Assembly: GCA_964555065.1 (NCBI GenBank)
Contig: CAZKRB010000006.1
Location: forward strand, 1-60,498
Source: Syntrophus sp964555065
Lineage (GTDB): Bacteria > Desulfobacterota > Syntrophia > Syntrophales > Syntrophaceae
Direction of reading: 5' to 3'
Length of the DNA: 60,498 nt
Shown: positions 51,668 to 60,498 of the stretch, in pieces
How the letters are laid out: each line of letters begins with the position of its first letter
Numbering within the stretch: position 1 is the first letter of the stretch
The notes under the pieces: model-generated
What the model was told of the DNA's origin: nothing
Seen by the model: the letters and a program-made list of their open reading frames with translations, nothing else
Databases searched by the model: none
Translations under genes and position numbers: made by a program

Positions 51668-52222
51668 ATGAAGAATTACAGGACTTCCCTCGCCGTCCCC
51701 ATCCTACTGCTGTTCACACTTTGCTTTCTGCCCGCATCGGTCGGCGCTGTCATCAGCACCGTTGAAGGGACGGTGTTCAAGGTCCCCGACGGCGACACGC
51801 TGTGGGTGGAGACGAAAGGTGGCGCGGAGTTCAAGATCAGCCTCTATGGCTGCGATGCTCCCGAAATGGAAAAGAGAGACAAGAAGACCGGGAAGACCAG
51901 GCTGGGGCAACCCTATTCTCTGGAGGCCAGGCAGGCCCTGAGGTCCAAGCTTTATCGGAAAGAGGTTCGGGTGGAGATCATCAACATTGACCGACGCATG
52001 CGGATGGAGGCAATCGTCTGGCGAAAAAAAAGGAACGTCAACCTTGAGATGGTCAGGGAAGGGTACGCGGAAGCTGCCTGGGAATATCTGAAACAGCCCT
52101 ACTACGGGCAGTTTCTCTACGCGGAGCAGCAGGCCAAATTCCGGAAAAGGGGAATCTGGGGACTGGCTCAATATGAGAGGCCCGGCGATTACAGAAAGCG
52201 CTACGGGATCAGGGGAAATTGA
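51668..52222 (+). CDS. Secreted SNase-like (thermonuclease-fold) protein
   Basis: The protein has 184 residues with a signal peptide (about 1-27, PILLLFTLCFLPASVGA). The SNase fold is clear: FKVPDGDTLWVET, then LYGCDAPEMEK, and YAEAAWEYLKQPYY with AKFRKRGIWG. Compared with staphylococcal nuclease the Asp21, Asp40, Glu43 and Arg87 (IDRRMRMEA) positions are kept, but the Arg35 position reads Ser (KISLYGCD). Catalysis may thus be reduced or lost. Monocistronic, divergent from yhbY. Confidence 0.85.
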   Translation: MKNYRTSLAVPILLLFTLCFLPASVGAVISTVEGTVFKVPDGDTLWVETKGGAEFKISLYGCDAPEMEKRDKKTGKTRLGQPYSLEARQALRSKLYRKEVRVEIINIDRRMRMEAIVWRKKRNVNLEMVREGYAEAAWEYLKQPYYGQFLYAEQQAKFRKRGIWGLAQYERPGDYRKRYGIRGN

Positions 52223-52311
52223 ATAAAGCCGACTGGCAGGATACGTTCGGTAAAGCCGATGCCGCACCCAGGCGGTTCGTCCGGGATGGTCGGCTGCCCG
52301 AGGCATAGGGA

Positions 52312-53178
52312 ATGAACTGGTTTTTCCTGACGGTTTTCTGTTTTTTTCTCTACGGAATCCAGCGTTTCCTCTACAAGGTTTCCGCGGAGCGGAACTGCAA
52401 TACCGCCTGGATGACCCTGTCCTTCATGGGGACCGTGGCGCTTCTCAGCGCGATTCTCTGGTTCTCCTCCGCTGAACCGCTGAAAAACCCGACCTGGCTG
52501 CTGGTTCTTGCCGGGGTCAACAGTCTGACCTTTTTTGTCGACACGGTCGTGACCATCGAAGCCCTCCGCTATCTGCCCACGACGATCGTCTACCCGATGA
52601 CGCGGATGAGCACCGTCCTGGTGGTCCTCTTCTCTCTCCTGTATTTTCATGATTCGCTGAACGGTTATCAGATCCTGGGCATTCTGATTGCCGTCGGGGT
52701 CATCCTTACACTGACCCGGTTCTCCGAAGAGGAAAGGCGGGAAAACCGCCATCTCCGCAAAGGGCTCATCCTGGTCGGACTGGCTGTCCTTTCGGGGGCT
52801 GTGGCGGCCGTTTCCAGCAAGTTTGCCGCCCTGCACACCAATACCATGGCCTTCATCGCTCTCACCTACACGCTCAGCATGGTCTTTTCCCTGGGATTCC
52901 GGAAGCCCTTCGAGAAGGGAGGGGCCAACCGCCATTACGGAGAGGCCCTGCTGATCGGTCTTTTGGCGGGGCTGATCAATTTCGCGGCCTTTTTTACCCT
53001 GCTTCAGGCCATGAAAACGGGCCCCCTGTCCATTATTGTCCCTGTGGTGGGCATGAACTTCGTGATTGCCAATGTCCTGGCGGCTGTCGTTTACGGGGAA
53101 AAGTTGACGCCGGGAAAAACGGCGGGAATTCTGATGACCCTGCTGTCGCTTCTGCTGATGAAGCTGGGACAATCCTGA
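52312..53178 (+). CDS. DMT-superfamily (EamA-like) transporter
   Basis: The protein has 288 residues and about 10 membrane helices in two repeated halves; the first begins FFLTVFCFFLYGIQRFL and the second GLILVGLAVLSGAVAAVSSK. Loop motifs with LPTTIVYPMTRMSTVL and PLSIIVPVVGMNF match the EamA halves. It probably exports small metabolites across the inner membrane; the substrate is unknown. It lies 90 bases after the SNase-like gene on the same strand. Confidence 0.85.
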   Translation: MNWFFLTVFCFFLYGIQRFLYKVSAERNCNTAWMTLSFMGTVALLSAILWFSSAEPLKNPTWLLVLAGVNSLTFFVDTVVTIEALRYLPTTIVYPMTRMSTVLVVLFSLLYFHDSLNGYQILGILIAVGVILTLTRFSEEERRENRHLRKGLILVGLAVLSGAVAAVSSKFAALHTNTMAFIALTYTLSMVFSLGFRKPFEKGGANRHYGEALLIGLLAGLINFAAFFTLLQAMKTGPLSIIVPVVGMNFVIANVLAAVVYGEKLTPGKTAGILMTLLSLLLMKLGQS

Positions 53179-53221
53179 ACAGCCGCTCCCGCCTCGGCTC
53201 CCATCCACGCCGGAGATCCCT

Positions 53222-53689
53222 CTACAGCTTGACGTGGAGCGTTCCCTTCTTATTGAAGGGGATTGCCAGGCTGCCCCAGAGCGCCTTGAGCTGCAGGGTG
53301 CCTTCGATCCGGTAGGGGAGGTCCTTGCCCTTGATCACCTTCTTGAGATGAGAGCCCAGATCATTGAATCCGATGGTGACGGGGATGGCGACCTCCTCGG
53401 TGGACGACGGCGGGACCTCGAAGGGTTCGGCGTACTTCCCCTTGGCCGACTCCCGGCCGTCAAGGAAAAAGCGGTATTCCAAAGATTGAAACTGCAGGCT
53501 GAAACGGTTGGGATTCTGGACCTCGACGGTGAGCAGGGCTTTCAAAACCGCCATGTCGTGCAGGGTCAAGGAAGCGTCCTTCAGGATGAAGGTCGGCTTT
53601 TCCACGATCCGGTCCAGGCAGGAGCACAGCAGGGACAAAAGGGCGACAAGACCTATGATTCTGGAGCATCCCCTGACAAAATCTTTCAT
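53222..53689 (-). CDS. LEA-14/WHy-domain lipoprotein
   Basis: The protein has 155 residues with a lipoprotein signal (MKDFVRGCSRIIGLVALLSL, with the lipobox Cys near residue 24). The mature beta-sandwich has VEVQNPNRFSLQFQSLEYRF and PFEVPPSSTEEVAIPVTIGF, a layout typical of LEA type 2 (WHy) proteins. In E. coli-like bacteria these are envelope proteins of unclear role. Start 53689 was chosen as the first codon after AGGGGG; two in-frame ATGs lie 1 and 4 codons upstream. Confidence 0.8.
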   Translation of the reverse strand: MKDFVRGCSRIIGLVALLSLLCSCLDRIVEKPTFILKDASLTLHDMAVLKALLTVEVQNPNRFSLQFQSLEYRFFLDGRESAKGKYAEPFEVPPSSTEEVAIPVTIGFNDLGSHLKKVIKGKDLPYRIEGTLQLKALWGSLAIPFNKKGTLHVKL

Positions 53690-54147
53690 CATCCCCCTCA
53701 TGCTGCTTCCGGTTCCGGTGGAGACGAAGGCAGAACATCCGGAAAGCCCGGAAAATCGACAACACGCAGCGCATTGATCCGGAATCGGTAGAGCCAGATT
53801 TTTATTTTGTGAATCTTTACTCCTCTTTGAGTTTCCTGTCAAACAAGTCCTTTGATCAGCCGGACACCCGGGGCGAAGGCCTTTTCACAATCCCGGGGGA
53901 AAACTTCTTCCCGTCGCTTCGCTTTCTGCCGGGGATCGAAATGGAGAGCCCCAGACTTGTCAAGATGACTCGGCCAGACGGCGCGCTGTCCCCCGATTTT
54001 TTTCCTCGAGCCCATGGGCTCTCGTCGGGAAGGGCTTCCGGTTTACGTTGCCCGGCTCCAAACTGAAAGATACTCAACAATCGTCTTTATGTCTCCTCCC
54101 GCCTGTGATATGGAAGCTTTCAAATTCTCAAGACAACCGGTTCTTTC

Positions 54148-54171
54148 TTCCTTCCGTGATCAGGGAAGGAA
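54148..54171 (+). promoter_or_regulatory. Inverted repeat upstream of TetR gene
   Basis: TTCCTTCC (54148-54155) and GGAAGGAA (54164-54171) form perfect arms around an 8-base centre, 49 bases before the TetR start. It may be an operator for the regulator. The rest of 53843-54219 shows no gene. Confidence 0.35.
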
Positions 54172-54219
54172 AACAAACCAAGAATGAATAACCTTCAAAA
54201 TTTTTAGAGGCCCAGCACC

Positions 54220-54876
54220 ATGGCGAAAAAAATGACCAGGAAAGATCTGAGGAGACAGCAGATTCTCCAAGCGGCGATTGAAGTTTTTGGGGATAACAGT
54301 TTCCAAGGCGCTTCCATCGCGGAAATCGCCCAGAAGGCAAACGTTGCCGAAGGAACGATTTACCAGTACTTCAAGAACAAGGAAGACCTTTTCTTTTCCA
54401 TTCCAGCCCAGATGATCGAGGACTTCTGCGAGGAGCTCGAACTCCATCTCGAGGGGATTCATGATGCCTTCAATAAACTGAGCAAGTTGATCTGGTTCTA
54501 CCTCTATCACTTCAAAACCAATCCGACCTACGCCCGGATCCTGATGCTGGAGATGCGGGTGAGCAAAAACTTTTCCCAGTCGAGAACCTTTGACCGGTTA
54601 AGGATGTTCAACAACAAGGTTCTCGAACTGATCCGGGAAGGTCAACAGGAAGGCCTCATCCGTGACGACATGGATGAGCGGGACATCCGGGAGCTGCTGC
54701 TGGGCATGATGGAGCACCGGATCACCCGGTGGGTGCTCACGGAGGAGAAATTCGATCTCCTGGAAAATTACAGTGTAATTCCGGACTTGATCCTCAACGG
54801 GATTAGAAAATCTCCCCGGCAGGCGAACGGAGAGCATCAGCCGCCGATCTTTTCCAGCTCTTCCCAGCGGGAATAG
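54220..54876 (+). CDS. TetR-family transcriptional regulator
   Basis: The protein has 218 residues. The N-terminal HTH (about 8-58) reads RRQQILQAAIEVFGDNSFQG, then IAEIAQKANVAEGTIYQYFK. The C-terminal helices (about 80-200) form a ligand pocket, with a pattern seen in fatty-acid-type regulators, but the ligand cannot be named. AGAGG lies 7 bases before the ATG. Its last 40 bases overlap the end of the convergent ABC-F gene, an arrangement that can cause transcriptional interference. Confidence 0.92.
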   Translation: MAKKMTRKDLRRQQILQAAIEVFGDNSFQGASIAEIAQKANVAEGTIYQYFKNKEDLFFSIPAQMIEDFCEELELHLEGIHDAFNKLSKLIWFYLYHFKTNPTYARILMLEMRVSKNFSQSRTFDRLRMFNNKVLELIREGQQEGLIRDDMDERDIRELLLGMMEHRITRWVLTEEKFDLLENYSVIPDLILNGIRKSPRQANGEHQPPIFSSSSQRE

Positions 54877-56735
54877 GCCCCATCGAGTTCATTCTCCAGT
54901 TCTTCCAGCCGGGCATTGACCGCTTTTACCCGGGCCGAATCGCCGCCGCCGTAAAATTCCGGTGAACCGAGCGCGGCGACGATCTCTTCCTTTTCCCTTT
55001 CCAGGGCCTCGATTCTCCGGGGCAGCGCCTCCAGTTCCCTGTCCTCTCTGAAGGATCGTTTTTTCTTCTCCTGCAGCGGTTTCTCCCGCGGAGGCTTTCC
55101 CCCCTTCCTGCCCGCCCTCGGCTCTTCCACCGCTGCCGGCCCCTGCCGCTGACGAAGCCAGTCGTCGTATCCGCCCACAAATTCCTCCAGTCGCCCATCA
55201 CCTTCGAAGACGACGGTGGAGGTGACGACGTTGTTCAGAAAGGACCGGTCGTGGCTGACCAGCAGGATCGTGCCGCTGTACGCCAGGAGGCGCTCTTCCA
55301 GGAGTTCGAGGGTCTCCGTATCGAGGTCGTTTGTCGGTTCGTCAAGGACCAGCACGTTCGACGGGACGCTGAAGAGCTTGGCCAGAAGGAGACGGTTGCG
55401 CTCGCCCCCGGAAAGCGAGCGGACCGGCGCCAGGATCTGGTCCGGGGGGAAGAGGAAATCCTGAAGATACCCGATGATATGCCGCTGCGCACCGCCCACG
55501 AAGAGGGTGTCGCTGCCGTCGGCGATGTTGTCCTTGAGCGACCGGTCTTCATCGAGCTGCGCCCGGAGCTGATCGAAATAGGCGATTTTCAGCCCGGCGC
55601 CCAGGCGGAGACGCCCCTGCTGCGGCGCCAGCTCTCCCAGCAGGATCTTCAGCAGGGTCGTCTTGCCCGACCCGTTGGGGCCGAGAATGCCCACCCGGTC
55701 CCCCCGGAGGATCGTGGTGGAAAACCCTTCGAGAATCTTTTTCCCCGGGAAGGAAAAGAAAATCTTCTCGGCATCGACGACGAGCCGCCCGCTGCGGTCC
55801 GCCTCCGCAATCGCGATCCGGGCGCCGCCCATCCGTTCCCGCCTCTGTTCGCGTTCGTGTCGGAGCTGCCGCAGGGCCCGCACCCGGCCTTCGTTGCGCG
55901 TGCGCCGGGCCTTGATGCCCCGCCGGATCCAGGCCTCCTCCTGCGCCAGCTTCCGGTCGAACTCCTGCCAGGAATTTTCCTCCGCATCCAGCATGGCCTG
56001 CCGCCGCTCCAGGTAGGCCGCGTAATCACAGTCGAAGGCCTGGAGCCGACCCCGGTCGATCTCCACGATCCGGGTCGCCAGTTTCTGCAGGAAGGTGCGG
56101 TCATGGGTCACAAAGACGAGGGTCTTGCCGAACTTCAGCAGGAACGCCTCGAGCCAGTCAATGGAGGGGAGGTCCAGGTGGTTGGTGGGCTCGTCCAGCA
56201 GGAGCAGATCGGGTTCACCGGCGAGAGCCCTGGCCAGAAAAACCCGGCGTTTCAAGCCGGCGGAAAGCAGCCGGAATTCCGCCTTATCATCGAGCCCGGT
56301 CCAGGCGAGCACCCGTTCGACCCGCTGATGAAAACGCCAGGCGCCGGAAGTTTCCAGCTCGTGCTGGAGACGTTCGAGTTTTTTCAGGAGATCCCCGTCG
56401 CTCCCCCGGGCCAGCTGCACCGTCAGCTCCTGGTACTGCCGCAGGAACTCCAGATGATCCCGCCCGCCGGAGGCGACGATCTCGTAAACCGTTCCGGGCA
56501 GGTCCTCCGGGATCTCCTGTGGGAGGAGGGAAATCCGGGTCCCGGCGCTTTTGACGATTTCCCCCGAATCCGGGGGAAGATCGCCGCAGAGCATCTTCAG
56601 GAGCGTGGACTTTCCGGTCCCGTTCCGGCCCAGCAGACCGATCCGTTCGCCCTCCTCAATATGGAGCTCAGCCCCGTCGAGCAGGAGGGGGCCACCGAAA
56701 CTGATGGTGACGTCATGGATCCAAACCTGTGCCAT
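54837..56735 (-). CDS. uup: ABC-F ATPase (Uup-like)
   Basis: The protein has 632 residues with two ABC domains: Walker A GRNGTGKSTLLK (about 36), signature LLSAGLKRRVFLARAL and Walker B LLLLDEPTNHLD, then Walker A GPNGSGKTTLLK (about 345), LSGGERNRLLLAK and VLVLDEPTNDLD. The first signature departs from LSGGE. A C-terminal coiled coil (about 555-632) is typical of Uup. No membrane segments, so it acts on ribosomes or DNA rather than transport. Transcribed alone. Confidence 0.92.
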   Translation of the reverse strand: MAQVWIHDVTISFGGPLLLDGAELHIEEGERIGLLGRNGTGKSTLLKMLCGDLPPDSGEIVKSAGTRISLLPQEIPEDLPGTVYEIVASGGRDHLEFLRQYQELTVQLARGSDGDLLKKLERLQHELETSGAWRFHQRVERVLAWTGLDDKAEFRLLSAGLKRRVFLARALAGEPDLLLLDEPTNHLDLPSIDWLEAFLLKFGKTLVFVTHDRTFLQKLATRIVEIDRGRLQAFDCDYAAYLERRQAMLDAEENSWQEFDRKLAQEEAWIRRGIKARRTRNEGRVRALRQLRHEREQRRERMGGARIAIAEADRSGRLVVDAEKIFFSFPGKKILEGFSTTILRGDRVGILGPNGSGKTTLLKILLGELAPQQGRLRLGAGLKIAYFDQLRAQLDEDRSLKDNIADGSDTLFVGGAQRHIIGYLQDFLFPPDQILAPVRSLSGGERNRLLLAKLFSVPSNVLVLDEPTNDLDTETLELLEERLLAYSGTILLVSHDRSFLNNVVTSTVVFEGDGRLEEFVGGYDDWLRQRQGPAAVEEPRAGRKGGKPPREKPLQEKKKRSFREDRELEALPRRIEALEREKEEIVAALGSPEFYGGGDSARVKAVNARLEELENELDGAYSRWEELEKIGG

Positions 56736-57043
56736 CGGATTTCTCTCTGCTTCTCCTGCCTGGGCGCCGCCTCGGCAGCTCTTGATTTTACAGCCGGAAT
56801 GGAAATGCCTGATCCTGGATCAGGCCGCTGCGGGCAATTTGCGGGCGAACGGATCGGTCCAAGAGGGGCGGTGTCTCTGTGCTGTGGCCGCCCTCCGCCT
56901 TGCGGCCATCGAAAATCCGGCGGCGTGAGGGGCTGAGGAATGGCGGGAATGGAAAAATCCGCTGTTCCGGCAGCCAGTTTGAAATTGCTTTTATCCGGAT
57001 TCAACGGTATTTACCACTTAATATTCGGGAGAAGTGGAAAATT

Positions 57044-58288
57044 ATGAAGTTTGAGAACTATGCCATCTCCGAGGCCATTAAAGAGAACCTGGCCCGACTC
57101 GGATTCAAGAGGCCGACCGATATCCAGTTCAAGTCCATACCGTCCATTCTGAAAGGGGAGGACGTCCTGGCCATCGCCCAGACCGGAACGGGAAAGACGG
57201 CGGCCTTCGCCATCCCGCTCATCGACCGGATTCACCGGGAAAAGAGCAGCAAGCGGGCTTACGGCATCAAGTGCATCGTTCTCGTTCCCACCCGGGAGCT
57301 GGCCATGCAGATCGGGGAGGTTTTTACAAGTCTGGCGAAGCACACCAAAGTGAAGCCCTTTTCCCTGATCGGCGGGGTCGAGCAGGATCCCCAGATCAAG
57401 AAGCTCCAGGACGGCCTCGATATCCTGATCGCCACGCCGGGCCGGATGTTTGATCTCATCCACCAGGGCTGCCTTTCTCTCGACCGCATCGAGACCCTGG
57501 TCCTCGACGAAGCGGACCATATGCTGGATCTGGGATTTATCGAGGACATCAAGTTCATCAAGAGCATGCTCCGGAGAAAACACCAGACCCTTTTCTTCTC
57601 CGCCACCATCAACCCGGAGATCAAGAAGCTGGCCTTCTCCCAGGTGAAAAGCTCGGCCATCCGCATCCAGATCTCACCCGACGATCCCGTCGCCGCCAAC
57701 GTGACGCATGCGGTCCTGTTCGTGGAGATGGATGACAAAAGGTTCTTTCTCGAAAGCTTTCTCCGGGAAAATCCGGATCGCAGAGTGCTTGTCTTTGTCC
57801 GCACCCGGGTTCGGGCGGAACGGGTCACCCGGGCCATGGAGCGGGTCGGGTTTTCGGCGCTTACGATTCATGGGGCGAAGGATCAGGCGGAACGATCCGA
57901 GGTCATGAGGCGGTTCAAGGAGGGGGAGTGCAATCTGCTGGTGGCCACGGACGTCAGCGCTCGAGGCATCGATATTCCCGAGGTGAACTACGTGATCAAC
58001 TACGATCTGCCCGAGAAGGCGGAAAACTATGTCCACCGGGTGGGGAGAACCGGCCGGGGCGTTCACAAGGGCATTGCCCTTTCTTTCTGTAGCCGGGAAG
58101 AGAAAGAGCGCCTGGAGGAAATCCAGCAGTTTCTGAATAAGGAAATTGAAGTGGTGAAGGTCGGCAAAAAAGATTACGGCCGGACCCTGGAGATTGGCGA
58201 CCGGAAAACCGGTGTGGAGGCGCTGATCGAGGAGCATGAAGCCTGGCTGAAGACCCGGAAGAGGAAAAAATCCCGGAAAAATTCCTAG
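57044..58288 (+). CDS. DEAD-box RNA helicase (RhlE-like)
   Basis: The protein has 414 residues. Helicase motifs run in order: Q motif GFKRPTDIQFKSIP, Walker A AIAQTGTGKTAAF, VPTRELAMQ, ATPGRMFDLI, VLDEADHMLDLGF, FFSATIN, LVFVRTRVRAERV, LVATDVSARGIDIPEV and HRVGRTGRG. A short basic tail (RKRKKSRKNS) may bind RNA. It unwinds RNA in ribosome assembly or decay. The start at 57044 has GGGAGAAG upstream. Confidence 0.96.
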   Translation: MKFENYAISEAIKENLARLGFKRPTDIQFKSIPSILKGEDVLAIAQTGTGKTAAFAIPLIDRIHREKSSKRAYGIKCIVLVPTRELAMQIGEVFTSLAKHTKVKPFSLIGGVEQDPQIKKLQDGLDILIATPGRMFDLIHQGCLSLDRIETLVLDEADHMLDLGFIEDIKFIKSMLRRKHQTLFFSATINPEIKKLAFSQVKSSAIRIQISPDDPVAANVTHAVLFVEMDDKRFFLESFLRENPDRRVLVFVRTRVRAERVTRAMERVGFSALTIHGAKDQAERSEVMRRFKEGECNLLVATDVSARGIDIPEVNYVINYDLPEKAENYVHRVGRTGRGVHKGIALSFCSREEKERLEEIQQFLNKEIEVVKVGKKDYGRTLEIGDRKTGVEALIEEHEAWLKTRKRKKSRKNS

Positions 58289-58496
58289 GCGGCCATCCGC
58301 CGGCATCCCCATGAGGACGGCGAGCATGGAAGCGGCGGGCGAGGCAGGATTTTATTCCCGGGCGGGCGCATCGCAGCGATATGCCGTCCGTGACGCTTCT
58401 TTTGATCCCGGACGGCTTGGTTCGTCTCCCGGCCGGTTTTCCCGGCTCCCCTTCCGCTTCAGTCCTGGAGGGCTTTGGCCTCAGTCCGACTTTTCC

Positions 58497-58525
58497 TTGA
58501 CACCGGTGGGCGGGGCGGCTACAAA
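58497..58525 (+). promoter_or_regulatory. Candidate promoter for the ACT protein-fhs operon
   Basis: TTGACA (58497-58502) and TACAAA (58520-58525) are separated by 17 bases, about 90 bases upstream of the ACT protein. The rest of the 58289-58613 gap shows no gene; an open frame there has unnatural composition. Confidence 0.5.
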
Positions 58526-58613
58526 GGCAATCGAAATCCTGCATTCTGGGGAATCCGGCTCGGGCATGGCCGACTCCGGGATGCAAAAACACGAAAAACT
58601 ACGGAGCTGACCG

Positions 58614-59153
58614 ATGAGATCCTACGTCGTTTTTTCCTTCATGGGGCCCGATCGTCCAGGGCTGGCAAGGCAGATCGCGGAATTTTTCACGGCGCGGGGC
58701 ATCAACATCGAGCGGTCCCGCGGCTGTGTCCTGGGGGGGGAGTTCGGCATGATCATCCTGACCTCGGGGAGTACCGACGATATCGAGCGGCTCATCAAGG
58801 ATCTGGACAGCCTGCGGGAGAAGACGGGCCTGGAAATCTATGTCCGGAAGACCAAAGCGCCCCTTCACCGGGAGGTTCCTCCCTCCATTCCCTACAAGCT
58901 CATCGCCACCTCCATCGACCGCCCGGGAATCATCAATCAGATCTGCAAGGCCCTTCAGGGCAGAGGCATCACCATCGACGACATCTCCACCAATGTAGAC
59001 AGCAACCCTCTCACGGGCGCCAATGTCTTTCAGATGGTCTGTTTTTTCTCCCTGCCGCCGGCCGTGAAAATTGTGGATTTGAAAAACGACCTCAACCGCA
59101 TCGGCGATGAAACCAACATCGACATCCGCTTTGACGCCCTGATCTGCAAGTAG
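58614..59153 (+). CDS. Two-ACT-domain regulator (GcvR-like)
   Basis: The protein has 179 residues with two ACT domains: YVVFSFMGPDRPGLARQIAE, near 1-80, and KLIATSIDRPGIINQICK, near 90-170. GcvR in E. coli is a repressor-accessory protein that senses glycine and controls the cleavage system. GGAG lies upstream. The stop is 4 bases before the fhs start, so the two are co-transcribed, which supports a link between glycine sensing and one-carbon metabolism. Confidence 0.85.
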   Translation: MRSYVVFSFMGPDRPGLARQIAEFFTARGINIERSRGCVLGGEFGMIILTSGSTDDIERLIKDLDSLREKTGLEIYVRKTKAPLHREVPPSIPYKLIATSIDRPGIINQICKALQGRGITIDDISTNVDSNPLTGANVFQMVCFFSLPPAVKIVDLKNDLNRIGDETNIDIRFDALICK

Positions 59154-59157
59154 GCCC

Positions 59158-60498
59158 ATGACCCAGCGCAACTCTCTCCAGACGGAGCCGGTACTGAAAC
59201 CCATTGGGGATATTGGGGCATCCCTCGGCTTGGCGGAAGACGACCTGGAATTTTACGGCCGCTATAAGGCCAAGATCCGGTTGGAGGCGATTTCCCGGTT
59301 TGTCCGACGTCCCGATGCCGCCTTGATTCTCGTGTCCGCCATGACCCCCACGCCGGCCGGCGAGGGAAAAACCACCGTCTCCATCGGCCTCACCCAGGCC
59401 CTGGCCAGGTTGGGGAAGTCCACCATCGCCGCCCTGCGGGAACCGTCCTTGGGGCCCGTTTTCGGCATGAAGGGCGGCGCCACGGGGGGAGGGCTCTCCC
59501 GGGTCCATCCGGTGGACGACATCAATCTTCATTTCACCAATGATTTCCATGCAGTGGAGAGCGCCCACAACCTTCTGTCCGCGCTGGTGGACAATTCGGT
59601 CTACCATGAGAATCCCCTGAACCTCGATCCGCGGAAAATCACCTGGCGCCGTGTCCTCGACATGAACGACCGCTTCCTCCGGGACATCGTGGTCGGCCTC
59701 GGGGGCTCCATCAACGGCGTCCCCNNNNNNNNNNAACGGGGTTCGACATTGTCCCCTCCAGCGAGATCATGGCCATCCTCTGCCTCTCCCGCTCCTATGC
59801 GGAGCTGAAAGAAAAGATCCGCCGGATTCTGGTGGGATTCACTTACGATGACCGCCCGGTGCCGGCCGGCGATCTGAGAGTGGAAGGGGCCGTCACGGCG
59901 CTGCTGAAATACGCTCTCCTGCCCAACCTGGTCCAGACGACGGAGAATGTCCCGGCGATCGTCCACGGCGGGCCCTTCGCCAACATCGCCCAGGGGACAA
60001 ACAGTGTCATGGGCACCGACCTGGCACTCCGCCTGGCCGATTATGTGGTAACCGAGGCGGGCTTCGGGTTCGATCTGGGGGCGGAAAAGTTTTTTGACAT
60101 TGTCGCCCCTTACGGCGGCTTGAATCCCCGCATCGTGGTCCTCGTCGCCACCGTGCGCGCCCTGAAGTACCACGCCGGCATCGCCCGGGAGGACCTGGAC
60201 CGGTCCAATCCCCGGGCGGCGGTTCTCGGGATGGCGAATCTCCGGAAACATTATTCCAACATCGACAAGTTCCACATTCCCTGCATCATCGCCCTGAACC
60301 GCTTTCCTTCCGATACGGAGGAAGAGATCCGGGCCGTCGTCAAGGCGGCGGAAGACGAGGGGATGAACATCGCGCCCTGTGACATCTTCCGCCTGGGCGG
60401 AGAGGGCGGGTTGGAACTGGCCGAAAAGACGATCACCCTCCTTGACGGTGCGCCCGGCGATTACCGTCCGCTTTACGACTGGAACCAGCCGGTGGAGG
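59158..60498 (+). CDS. fhs: Formate-tetrahydrofolate ligase (partial, contains assembly gap)
   Basis: The gene is cut by the right edge and by 10 N (59725-59734). Before the gap: AMTPTPAGEGKTTVSIGLTQ (ATP-binding) and ALREPSLGPVFGMKGGA. After it: GFDIVPSSEIMAILCLSRSY, NVPAIVHGGPFANIAQGTNS and KFHIPCIIALNRFPSDTE. It joins formate to tetrahydrofolate using ATP, the entry step of the Wood-Ljungdahl and serine-linked C1 routes. The frame seems to shift at the gap; the missing stretch is more likely 5 bases, since PRETGFDI is expected. It follows the ACT protein in one operon. Confidence 0.93.

Noticed and set aside
55251..56936. A 561-codon plus-strand frame opposite uup
   Set aside because: Antisense shadow without motifs; uup has both ABC domains.

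Overview
The window (60.5 kb, GC-rich with a few AT-rich patches) looks like draft or metagenome-derived chromosome from an anaerobic bacterium, most likely Desulfobacterota (old Deltaproteobacteria) close to Syntrophales. This is inference from gene content: a ~1440-residue 2-hydroxyacyl-CoA dehydratase activase megaprotein, a fused ADP-forming acyl-CoA synthetase, formate-tetrahydrofolate ligase, pyruvoyl-dependent arginine decarboxylase, and many small secreted proteins. A run of 10 N inside the last gene shows that the sequence is a scaffold.

Layout. 0-11 kb: envelope and stress genes (tandem UspA protein, BT1-like transporter, HtrA protease, several small secreted proteins, HAD hydrolase). 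11-17 kb: a metallophosphoesterase-sbcD-sbcC operon on the minus strand. 17.3-18.7 kb: a small patch of orphan ORFs and gene remnants. 18.7-23 kb: cysE and serA with a clear promoter upstream of serA, then an M24 peptidase. 23-30 kb: retropepsin-like protein, a single-domain alarmone synthetase, the activase megaprotein, and pdaD. 30.6-34.2 kb: a tightly overlapping NlpC/P60 lipoprotein, PAS histidine kinase and NarL-type regulator operon. 34-39 kb: endonuclease V, acyl-CoA synthetase (ADP-forming), ribF. 39.17 kb: tRNA-Leu(CAG), followed by an AT-rich accessory island (to ~43 kb) holding a MerR regulator, a VIT/vWA protein, a small membrane protein and a helical protein, all on the minus strand. 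43-60 kb: a LexA-box-preceded Y-family polymerase, flavodoxin, purC, PHP phosphoesterase, yhbY, a nuclease-like protein, DMT transporter, TetR, Uup-type ABC-F protein, DEAD-box helicase, and finally a GcvR-like ACT protein next to fhs.

Genes that plausibly work together: serA supplies serine to cysE; sbcC and sbcD form one nuclease; the kinase and regulator form a two-component pair translationally coupled to a wall hydrolase; the ACT-domain protein and fhs tie glycine/one-carbon sensing to folate metabolism; the LexA box links the Y-family polymerase to DNA damage.

Most notable non-coding structure: two 120-bp copies of a diverged short element with terminal inverted repeats, at 4598-4717 and 21499-21618. 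Each is flanked by an 8-bp direct repeat (8/8 and 7/8), which fits a non-autonomous transposable element. The best candidate for an undescribed system is the MerR / VIT-vWA / small-TM / helical-protein cassette beside tRNA-Leu, with a 9-bp-arm palindrome in its promoter.
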